Of a stretch of 5,461 bases of DNA, positions 1 to 4,968 are shown in pieces. Below the pieces are notes generated by a model that saw only the letters and a list, made by a program, of their open reading frames with translations, did no database searches and had not been told where the DNA came from. The stretch comes from Pseudomonadota bacterium (GTDB lineage: Bacteria > Pseudomonadota > Gammaproteobacteria > Steroidobacterales > Steroidobacteraceae): contig JAKAZP010000193.1 in NCBI GenBank assembly GCA_021815905.1, forward strand, positions 1 to 5,461, written 5' to 3'. The translations under genes and the position numbers were made by a program. How positions within the stretch are numbered: position 1 is the stretch's first letter; each line of letters begins with the position of its first letter.

Positions 1-260
1 ACGCGCCCGATCTGAGCCAGCACGCGGCGTGCGAACTCGTGATGCCCCTCGGCCTCGATGGCGAGCACGACGGGTCGAATGTCCGCCGGGGCTAGTGCGC
101 GGGCCGGAATATCCCCCAGCTTCGGGGTCCACAGCGCCATTAGATGCCGCTCGCGCTTCTCGGTCCCCGGTGCCCAGACTTGCTTGGTCGCCCAACCGGC
201 GGCCAATGCCCCCATCTGGCACGCTCTCGCAAGGTCTAACAGGGTCCGGTTTTCTTCACG
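1..260 (-). pseudogene. P4-type tyrosine integrase, N-terminally truncated remnant (also cut by window edge)
   Basis: Reading leftward from 260, one frame stays open to the window edge (86 codons). It includes the stretches VWAPGTEKRERHLMALW, TPKLGDIPARALAPADIRP and AIEAEGHHEFARRVLAQIGR. This is the pattern of the core-binding region of P4-family prophage integrases (W-x-P-x-T-x-x-R, then LGD-x-P, then I-E-x-x-G and A-x-R). Such enzymes insert islands into tRNA 3' ends. An in-frame TGA at 261-263 precedes it, the first ATG (213-215) falls inside the conserved region, and only 64 bases separate the frame from the tRNA. The usual N-terminal domain of about 100 residues therefore cannot be present, and I call it a broken gene. 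The catalytic domain (R...HxxR...Y) would lie left of the window, so its state is unknown. It uses TTA once and CTA twice, codons absent from the large neighbour genes, which fits foreign origin. Family assignment is fairly sure; pseudogene status is inferred. Confidence 0.75.
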
Positions 261-324
261 TCAGCTTTAAGTGCTTGATTATTGTATATCTCTGCACAGA
301 GCGGGAGCGCGTGAGACGGTGGAT
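261..324. other. AT-rich junction between tRNA-Thr 3' end and integrase remnant (probable att flank)
   Basis: This spacer is visibly richer in A and T than the rest of the window, especially at 262-300. It follows directly on the encoded CCA end of tRNA-Thr, where P4-type integrases recombine. It contains a weak 4-bp hairpin (290-301) without a U run and no credible start codon for the integrase. The likely reading is the island side of an attachment junction after loss of the integrase N-terminus. The matching second copy of the tRNA 3' end is not in the window, so the site itself is inferred. Confidence 0.4.
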
Positions 325-400
325 TGGTGCCGGGAATAGGATTCGAACCTACGACCCGCGCATTACGAATGCGCTGCTCTACCAGCTGAGCTATCCCGGC
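325..400 (-). tRNA. tRNA-Thr (anticodon CGU), intact, CCA encoded
   Basis: The minus strand folds into a complete cloverleaf of 76 bases. The acceptor stem GCCGGGA/TCCCGGC lies at 394-400 and 329-335. The D arm is GCTC...GAGC, and the anticodon arm is GCGCA-TTCGTAA-TGCGC with anticodon CGT, which reads ACG (Thr). The T arm is GTAGG-TTCGAAT-CCTAT, followed by discriminator A at 328 and genome-encoded CCA at 325-327. It closely resembles E. coli thrW, a known island insertion site (CP4-6). The integrase remnant lies on its 3' side, as expected if an element inserted here while restoring the tRNA. A candidate promoter lies just upstream at 415-443. Identity and boundaries are secure. Confidence 0.97.
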
Positions 401-414
401 GCCGGGGGCGGCGA

Positions 415-443
415 ATTCTAGCGGCTGGGGGCCGTCACGTCAT
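415..443 (-). promoter_or_regulatory. Candidate sigma70 promoter of tRNA-Thr
   Basis: On the minus strand, ATGACG (443-438, four of six matches to TTGACA) and TAGAAT (420-415, five of six matches to TATAAT) are separated by exactly 17 bases. Transcription would begin near 408, giving a leader of about 8 bases before the mature 5' end at 400. The segment after the -10 is very GC-rich, as in stringently controlled stable-RNA promoters. The -35 box contains the TGA stop codon (442-440) of the preceding membrane-protein gene. Assigned by eye. Confidence 0.55.
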
Positions 444-712
444 CCCGGGGCGCCCGGTCCCGGGCCAAAGCCCGTGCCGGCACCCGGGCCGCCCGTCCCG
501 GCGCTGCCCCGCTGCGACGGCCATTCCGAGAAGGCGATGAAATAGATGAAGATCAGGTTCACGAGCGGGATGAGCAGCAGCAGGCTGAGCCAGGGCGAGT
601 GCCCGATGCGCACGCACAGCCGCCAGAAGGGGATGATGAGCAGGATGGCCGCGGCGGGCCACCAGAAGCCGAAGAAGCCGCCCATGCCGTAGAAGCCGTG
701 GTACATGTACAC
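440..712 (-). CDS. Small two-helix inner-membrane protein, function unknown
   Basis: A 90-residue protein. Residues 1-17 are rich in Gly, Tyr and Phe. A first hydrophobic helix spans about 18-29 (WPAAAILLIIPF), and the loop RLCVRIGHSP holds basic residues. A second helix spans about 41-60 (WLSLLLLIPLVNLIFIYFIA), followed by FSEWP and a Gly/Pro/Ala tail at 68-90. The G-x-S-x-W-L...LIPLVNL...Y-x-x-AF-x-x-WP signature recurs in small uncharacterised membrane proteins of gammaproteobacteria; I know no biochemical role. The start is GTG at 712 because GGGGAG lies six bases upstream; the ATG at 706 would leave a 12-base spacing. It follows the Fur-like gene by 42 bases in the same direction, so the two may share a transcript. 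Its stop codon sits within the candidate -35 box of tRNA-Thr. Coding is likely; function is open. Confidence 0.85.
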   Translation of the reverse strand: MYMYHGFYGMGGFFGFWWPAAAILLIIPFWRLCVRIGHSPWLSLLLLIPLVNLIFIYFIAFSEWPSQRGSAGTGGPGAGTGFGPGPGAPG

Positions 713-754
713 GAGGGTCTCCCCGCCCCGGCGTCGAGTCCTCGCCGAGGCTCG

Positions 755-1201
755 TTACGAGATCTTCCTGCGCAGACGGATCACAAGGTCGATGCCTTCC
801 ACCTCCGTGCCGGGCGGAGCCGCCGGCAGGCGGCTGAACTCGACCTCGGGCACCGGGACGTCGATGAGCGCGCCGCTCGTCAGGTCGTGGAAGTGATAGT
901 GGGCGTCGACGTTCGAGTCGAACCAGGCGCGCGAGCCGTCCACCGAAAGCTGGCGGATGAGCCCGTGGGCGGCGAAGAGGTTCAGCGTGTTGTACACCGT
1001 CGCCTTGGACACCCGCTCGCCGCTCGAGCGCAGGCTATCGAGGATCTGCTCCGCGGACAGATGCTGCGGGGCCGAAAGCAGCAGCGTCGCGATGCGCATG
1101 CGCTGGGAGGTCGGACGGATCCCGCAGTCGGCGAGGCGCCGCTCGCAGCGCTCTGCACCGGGGGCAAGGGACGAGGCTCCGTTCGAGTGCATGGCCGGCA
1201 T
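755..1201 (-). CDS. Fur-superfamily transcriptional regulator, Irr-like (no CxxC motifs)
   Basis: A 148-residue protein. The winged-helix domain spans about 27-90: GIRPTSQRMRI opens it, QHLSAEQI (46-53) forms the usual helix 2, and the recognition region is RVSKATVYNTLNLFAAHGLI (63-82). The C-terminal dimerisation part has a His cluster HYHFHD at 101-106. It ends in VIRLRRK and lacks the two CxxC pairs that hold structural zinc in most Fur, Zur and PerR proteins. That combination is typical of Irr, the haem/iron-response branch best known in alphaproteobacteria. By family knowledge it is a cytoplasmic dimer repressing or activating iron- or peroxide-related genes. The metal specificity is inferred. 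Two ATGs compete (1201 and 1192); neither has a clear ribosome-binding site, and TATAAT overlaps the first. It lies 59 bases after the c-di-GMP gene and 42 before the membrane-protein gene. Confidence 0.92.
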   Translation of the reverse strand: MPAMHSNGASSLAPGAERCERRLADCGIRPTSQRMRIATLLLSAPQHLSAEQILDSLRSSGERVSKATVYNTLNLFAAHGLIRQLSVDGSRAWFDSNVDAHYHFHDLTSGALIDVPVPEVEFSRLPAAPPGTEVEGIDLVIRLRRKIS

Positions 1202-1205
1202 TATA
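1200..1205 (-). promoter_or_regulatory. Candidate -10 box of the Fur-like gene, overlapping its first ATG
   Basis: A perfect TATAAT reads on the minus strand at 1205-1200 and its last two bases are the AT of the first ATG. A start point seven bases on falls at about 1193, next to the second in-frame ATG (1192), so a leaderless message beginning at residue 4 is possible. No good -35 is visible at 16-18 bases (GGCGAT at 17). This is suggestive rather than proven, and the gene may instead be read from the upstream c-di-GMP gene. Confidence 0.4.
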
Positions 1206-1260
1206 GCGACAGGTGAGCCCCGATCGCCCGTCTCCGGGCTCCGGGTCCCCGGGCCGCCCC

Positions 1261-3939
1261 TCAGGCGACCGCGGCCTTGAGCACCCGCTGGGGCTGGGCG
1301 ACGCCGTAGCCCTGGGCGTAGTCGACGCCGAGGCTGGTCAGCATCTGGATGATCTCGGCGTTCTCGGCGAACTCGGCGATCGTCTGCTTGCCCGTCAGGT
1401 GCCCGATCTCGTTGATGGAGCGGACCATCTCCCGGTCGATGGGATCGCGCAGGATCTCGCGCACGAAGCTGCCGTCGATCTTCAGGAAGTCGACCGGGAA
1501 GTGCTTGAGGTAGCCGAACGAGGAGAGTCCCGTGCCGAAGTCGTCCAGCGCGAACTTGCAGCCGAGCTCCTTCAGCGACTGGATGAAGCGGTTCGCCTGC
1601 GAGAAGCTCGCGACCGCCGCGGTTTCCGTGATCTCGAAGCAGATCTTCGAGCCGTCGAGCCCGCTCTTGTGGAACTGATCGATGACGAACGGCAGGAACT
1701 TGTCATCGCCGAGGCTCTGCCCGGAGAGATTGATGGAGCAGAGCATGAGCTTCTCGCGCTCATCGGCCTCCGAGACCAGCCAGCGGAAGGCGTTCTCGAT
1801 CACCCAGCGGTCGATGGCGGGGGTGATGCCGTAGCGCTCGGCCGCCGCGATGAAGTCATTCGGCGCGACGATCCGGCCGCTCTCGTCCTTCAGCCGCAGC
1901 AGCAGCTCGTAGTGCGCGCCGGGATCGATGCGCTGCAGCGGCTGGATGGCCATGCGATGCAGCTCGAACCGGCCCTCCTCGAGCGCGGCGTTGATGCGCG
2001 CGGCCCACTGCATCTCGCGCCGCCGGCGCATGAGCTCCATGTCGTTCTCGGCGAAGCTGTGCACCCGGTTGCGTCCGCCTTCCTTCGCGGCCGCGCAGGC
2101 GCTGTCGGCGGCGGAGAGAATGGAGGCGACGTCCTCGTTGTCGGCGGTGATCGGCACGACGCCGACGCTCGCCCCGAGGCGAAACACCCGATCCTCCCAG
2201 GTGAAGCGGAAGTTGCGCACGGCCTCGCGCAGGATCTCGGCGGTGCGCATGGCCTCATCGAGCGAGCAGCTCTCGAGGAGGATTCCGAATTCGTCCCCGC
2301 CGAGCCGCGAGAGCGTGTCGCGCCAGCGGACCTTCGACTTCAGGAGCGCGCCGACCTGCCCGAGGAGCGCGTCTCCGGCGCTGTGGCCGCAGGTGTCGTT
2401 CACGATCTTGAACTGGTCGATGTCGAGGTAGCAGAGCGCGTAGGACGCCTCGCGCGCCTTGGCGCTCTTCAGCGCCCGCTCGAGGCGGCTCTCGAACTCG
2501 CGGCGGTTCACGAGTCCGGTGAGCAGGTCGTGGCTCGCGTGATAGGAGAGCCGGCGATTGAGCTCGCGCGCCTCGGTGACGTCGTGGAACACGAGCACGC
2601 CGCCCGCGACGCGGCCGGAGCCGTCGCGGATGGGAGCGGCCGTGCTCTCGACGTAGAGCTCGTTGCCGTCGCGGCGGATGAGCAGCATCGGGCGCACCGA
2701 TTTGATCGGGCGTACGCGCCGGATGGAGACGGTGAGGGGATTCTCGAGCGGCTCGCAGGTCTCCTCGTGGAAGGCGCGGAAGATCTCCTCCACCGGGCGC
2801 CCCATGGCGTCCTCGAGCCGCCAGCCGGTCAGCGCCTCGGCAACGGGGTTGATGTAGTCGATCACGGAGTGGGCATCGGTCGTGACCACGCCATCGCCGA
2901 TCGACTGCAGGGTGATCTGCGCGCTTTCCTTCTCGCGGAACAGCGCCTCCTCGTAGAGCTTGCGCTCGGTGATGTCGAGCTCGACGCCGACCAGGCGCAG
3001 CAGCCGGCCGTGCTTGTCGACGCGCGCCGTGGCCCGGCTGATCACCCAGCGCCACTCGCCGCTGCGATGGCGCATGCGATGGGTGCTCTCGAAGATGGGG
3101 GTCTTGCCGTCCACGTGATCGCGAATCGCGCTCTGCACCCGCGCGAGGTCATCGGGATGCACGAGGCTGCTCCAGTCCGGCGAGCCCCGCATGTCCTCAT
3201 CGCCGTAGCCGAGCATCGCCTTCCAGCGCGGGGAGAAATAGACCTCGTTGTTCTCGACGTCGAAATCCCACAGGCCGTCATTCGCCGCCGCCTGCGCGAG
3301 AGTGGCGCGCTCCTCGACCTTCGCGAGGCGCGCCATGATGCGGATGCGCTCGAGACCGGTCGCGAGACTCGTGCCGACGAGCTTCAACAGCAGCTGCAGA
3401 TTCACATCCCAGGGGCCGCGCGGCAGGGCGTGGGCGAGACCGAGGAAACCGGCCGGTTTGCCCTGCACCCGCAGGGCGATGAGGAGCGCCGAGCCGAGGT
3501 GCAGCTCCGAGAAGCGCTCGGCTTCGGCGGCTTGCTCGCGCCGCGCCGCGGCGCTGTCGCGCAGCTCCGTGAGCTTCAGGTGCTCCATGCGCCCCATGAG
3601 CCAGGGGAAGGACTCGAGACTCGAGTCCTTGAGGCCCTCGGGGCGGCACTGCGCGAAGGCGCCGCGCGCGAGCTGCACGTCCTCGATGATCCACTCGTCG
3701 GGACGGAGCACCAGGAGGAAGGCGCAATCGGCGGCAGTCGTCTCGCGCAGCAGCTCGAGATTGCGCCGCAGGCACTCGGGGAGCTGCTCCTTGCGCATGT
3801 TCTGGAAGTCGACGGCGATCTTGGTGCACGCCACGTCGACACCGATCGCGGGTTTCGTGGCCTTGCCGGACCAGGCGTCTGCCGAAAGGATATCGGAGGC
3901 GGTGAAATCCGCGGGCTTGTCCGGCGGCAGACTCGACAT
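1261..3939 (-). CDS. GAF-PAS-PAS-GGDEF-EAL cyclic-di-GMP synthase/phosphodiesterase
   Basis: An 892-residue soluble signalling protein without membrane helices. Its order is a GAF-like sensor (about 45-200), PAS (about 205-325, ending in DITERK), a second PAS (about 335-455, with IGDGVVTTD and INPVAEALTGW), GGDEF (about 460-630) and EAL (about 645-885). The diguanylate cyclase site is intact: GGDEF at 547-551, DIDQFKIVND at 506-515, and inhibitory I-site RWRD at 538-541, five residues upstream. The phosphodiesterase site also looks complete: E678 (motif ELL instead of EAL), N737, E769, D799/D800 in DDFGTG, K820, E856 and Q876. Both making and degrading c-di-GMP (from two GTP; to pGpG) are thus possible; many such hybrids act mainly as phosphodiesterases. 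The start is ATG at 3939, with an in-frame TAG upstream at 3976-3978; AGAGG lies rather far (11 bases) before it. No TTA, CTA or TCA codon occurs. The sensed signal is unknown. Confidence 0.96.
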   Translation of the reverse strand: MSSLPPDKPADFTASDILSADAWSGKATKPAIGVDVACTKIAVDFQNMRKEQLPECLRRNLELLRETTAADCAFLLVLRPDEWIIEDVQLARGAFAQCRPEGLKDSSLESFPWLMGRMEHLKLTELRDSAAARREQAAEAERFSELHLGSALLIALRVQGKPAGFLGLAHALPRGPWDVNLQLLLKLVGTSLATGLERIRIMARLAKVEERATLAQAAANDGLWDFDVENNEVYFSPRWKAMLGYGDEDMRGSPDWSSLVHPDDLARVQSAIRDHVDGKTPIFESTHRMRHRSGEWRWVISRATARVDKHGRLLRLVGVELDITERKLYEEALFREKESAQITLQSIGDGVVTTDAHSVIDYINPVAEALTGWRLEDAMGRPVEEIFRAFHEETCEPLENPLTVSIRRVRPIKSVRPMLLIRRDGNELYVESTAAPIRDGSGRVAGGVLVFHDVTEARELNRRLSYHASHDLLTGLVNRREFESRLERALKSAKAREASYALCYLDIDQFKIVNDTCGHSAGDALLGQVGALLKSKVRWRDTLSRLGGDEFGILLESCSLDEAMRTAEILREAVRNFRFTWEDRVFRLGASVGVVPITADNEDVASILSAADSACAAAKEGGRNRVHSFAENDMELMRRRREMQWAARINAALEEGRFELHRMAIQPLQRIDPGAHYELLLRLKDESGRIVAPNDFIAAAERYGITPAIDRWVIENAFRWLVSEADEREKLMLCSINLSGQSLGDDKFLPFVIDQFHKSGLDGSKICFEITETAAVASFSQANRFIQSLKELGCKFALDDFGTGLSSFGYLKHFPVDFLKIDGSFVREILRDPIDREMVRSINEIGHLTGKQTIAEFAENAEIIQMLTSLGVDYAQGYGVAQPQRVLKAAVA

Positions 3940-4060
3940 GGAACCGGTGACCTCTCCCCGATCGTTAGTCGCAGCCTATCCGAGCATTTCGCTGCGCGGG
4001 TCGCGCGCCTGCGCTCTTGGGGAGCGCTACCGGCCGCGATCTTCTAACGAGTTATGCACG

Positions 4061-4088
4061 ATTCTCGCACACCCGCTGAGGAACACAA
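4061..4088 (-). promoter_or_regulatory. Weak candidate promoter for the c-di-GMP enzyme gene
   Basis: On the minus strand TTGTGT (4088-4083, three of six matches) and GAGAAT (4066-4061, four of six) are 16 bases apart. The latter is preceded by TGC, an extended -10 arrangement. Transcription would start near 4054 and leave a leader of about 115 bases. The weak -35 would suit a promoter that needs an activator, and the inverted repeat at 4089-4117 directly abuts it. Confidence 0.3.
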
Positions 4089-4117
4089 GCTAACGTGCTG
4101 TTCATGAATGGGTTAGC
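4089..4117. repeat. Inverted repeat GCTAAC...GTTAGC, candidate operator
   Basis: GCTAAC at 4089-4094 and GTTAGC at 4112-4117 are perfect inverted half-sites separated by 17 bases. An eight-base palindrome, TTCATGAA (4101-4108), lies between them, slightly off centre. There is no following T run in either direction, which argues against a terminator. The centre is about 49 bases upstream of the candidate start point of the c-di-GMP gene, a plausible place for an activator. No binding protein can be named. Confidence 0.35.
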
Positions 4118-4174
4118 GACTTGACAGAATGCGACGCCGGAGTCCGAGGATGTGACGCAGTCGACAAAACCCGG

Positions 4175-4915
4175 TCAACCGAGCGCCTCCCGCGCGCGCA
4201 GGTACAGCCGCCGCAGCTCGCCCTCCATCTCCGCCTGAAGCCGCTCGAGGGTGGGGGCATCGACCGTCCGTGGCACGTAACGCGGAGGTCCGATGGCGAT
4301 CACGATGCGCGCGAAGGGCATCGGGATGACGAAACGGTCCCATTTCACGAGCCAGGCCCGCGAGGCGGCGTAGGCCATCGGCAGCATCGGCCGTCCCGAG
4401 ATCTGGGCGAGCAGGATCGCGCCGGGCTTGAACTTGAAGCGCGGGCCGCGCGGGCCGTCGGGGGTGACGACCGGGGAGACCTGGTCCTTGACGAGCGCGT
4501 GGTAGTAATCGCGCAGCGCGCGGGCGCCGGTGTGGGTGGATGAGCCGCGAATCACGTGGCCGCCGGCCCGCAGGGCGAGCATGGCGCCGATCTCCCCGTC
4601 CACGGACGGGCTGATCAGCCATCCGACCTTCAGGCCGCGCGCGCGCTGCTCGAGCAGATACTTCGCGCAGAAGAGCTGGTGCTGGTGCCAGTAGCAGGGC
4701 ACGAGGGAGGGTGCCGTCGCGAGCGCCTCATCGAGGTTCCGGGCGCCCTCCACGCGCACGACCCGGCACATCCGCCAGAAGAGGTGAATGATGCCGAGAG
4801 CGAGCGGCACGGCGAGCCGATAGAGGCGCCGCCGCGCCGGGGTCATGCTGCGGCCCGAGCGGGTGACCTTGCGGTAGAAGGTGTTTCGCAGCCCGCCCCC
4901 GGGCTCGGATGTCAC
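4175..4915 (-). CDS. DUF374 lysophospholipid acyltransferase family protein
   Basis: This matches the DUF374 branch of the LPLAT superfamily along its length. With the start at 4915 (246 residues) it has a hydrophobic N-terminal segment (about 33-48, VPLALGIIHLFW), WHQHQ at 76-80, SPSVDGE at 102-108, RGSS at 123-126, TPDGPRGPR at 151-159, KPGAILLAQISG at 163-174 and WDRFVIPMPF at 192-201. The family is thought to transfer an acyl chain to a lysolipid or lipid A-type acceptor at the inner membrane; the exact substrate is unknown. Start choice is uncertain. GTG at 4915 has GGAG ten bases upstream. GTG at 4942 (255 residues) has no ribosome-binding site. ATG at 4846 (223 residues) would fit the common family length and keeps every motif. 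It diverges from the P450 gene. Only one rare TCA codon was found. Confidence 0.9.
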   Translation of the reverse strand: MTSEPGGGLRNTFYRKVTRSGRSMTPARRRLYRLAVPLALGIIHLFWRMCRVVRVEGARNLDEALATAPSLVPCYWHQHQLFCAKYLLEQRARGLKVGWLISPSVDGEIGAMLALRAGGHVIRGSSTHTGARALRDYYHALVKDQVSPVVTPDGPRGPRFKFKPGAILLAQISGRPMLPMAYAASRAWLVKWDRFVIPMPFARIVIAIGPPRYVPRTVDAPTLERLQAEMEGELRRLYLRAREALG

Positions 4916-4949
4916 GCTTGCGGAGCTCCGATGTGCAACCACTCAATTT

Positions 4950-4957
4950 ACTATAAT
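4950..4957. promoter_or_regulatory. Overlapping divergent -10 boxes (acyltransferase / P450)
   Basis: The plus strand reads TATAAT at 4952-4957, giving a start near 4964, five bases before the P450 ATG at 4969. The minus strand reads TATAGT at 4955-4950, giving a start near 4943. That is beside the GTG at 4942, or 28 bases before the better-supported GTG at 4915. Neither has a convincing -35. The eight bases ACTATAAT could thus serve both directions, and polymerase could use only one at a time. Confidence 0.45.
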
Positions 4958-4968
4958 CCGGGGCCCTC

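Larger units (their letters stand above)
3940..4174. other. Intergenic regulatory region upstream of the c-di-GMP gene
   Basis: This 235-base stretch lies between the acyltransferase stop and the c-di-GMP enzyme start. I see no coding pattern that fits a protein family. It is less GC-rich than the genes, carries four copies of GTTAG or its complement (3964, 4044, 4090, 4112), an inverted repeat and a weak minus-strand promoter. No U-tailed hairpin that would end the acyltransferase transcript is visible, so read-through into the c-di-GMP gene cannot be excluded. Confidence 0.6.

Noticed and set aside
290..301. Hairpin CTCTGCACAGAG after tRNA-Thr as a terminator
   Set aside because: The stem is only about four pairs and no T run follows on the minus strand.
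29..421. Plus-strand open frame of 130 codons across the integrase remnant and tRNA
   Set aside because: It reads through the complement of a complete tRNA and of a recognisable integrase frame; the product is Arg/Pro-rich without a motif.
599..1216. Plus-strand open frame of 205 codons opposite the Fur-like gene
   Set aside because: The same codon-aligned antisense effect; no family resemblance, and the minus strand encodes a clear Fur-fold protein.
1202..1260. GC-rich inverted stretch (CCGG...CCGG) after the c-di-GMP gene as a terminator
   Set aside because: Four-base stem, no T tail, and such matches are common in GC-rich DNA.
1213..4047. A 944-codon plus-strand open frame covering the whole c-di-GMP gene, longer than the gene itself
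   Set aside because: It is exactly codon-aligned with the real gene on the other strand. Its stops would require TTA, CTA or TCA codons in the real gene, which are absent in this GC-rich DNA. The product is an Ala/Asp/Glu/Arg/Leu-rich sequence without any domain, whereas the minus strand gives five clear domains.
4121..4126. Perfect TTGACA on the plus strand
   Set aside because: No -10-like hexamer follows at 15-19 bases and no plus-strand gene lies downstream; likely chance.
4113..4622. Minus-strand frame of 169 codons overlapping the acyltransferase 3' half
   Set aside because: An out-of-frame shadow of the acyltransferase gene, rich in Arg, Pro and Ala, with no conserved motif.
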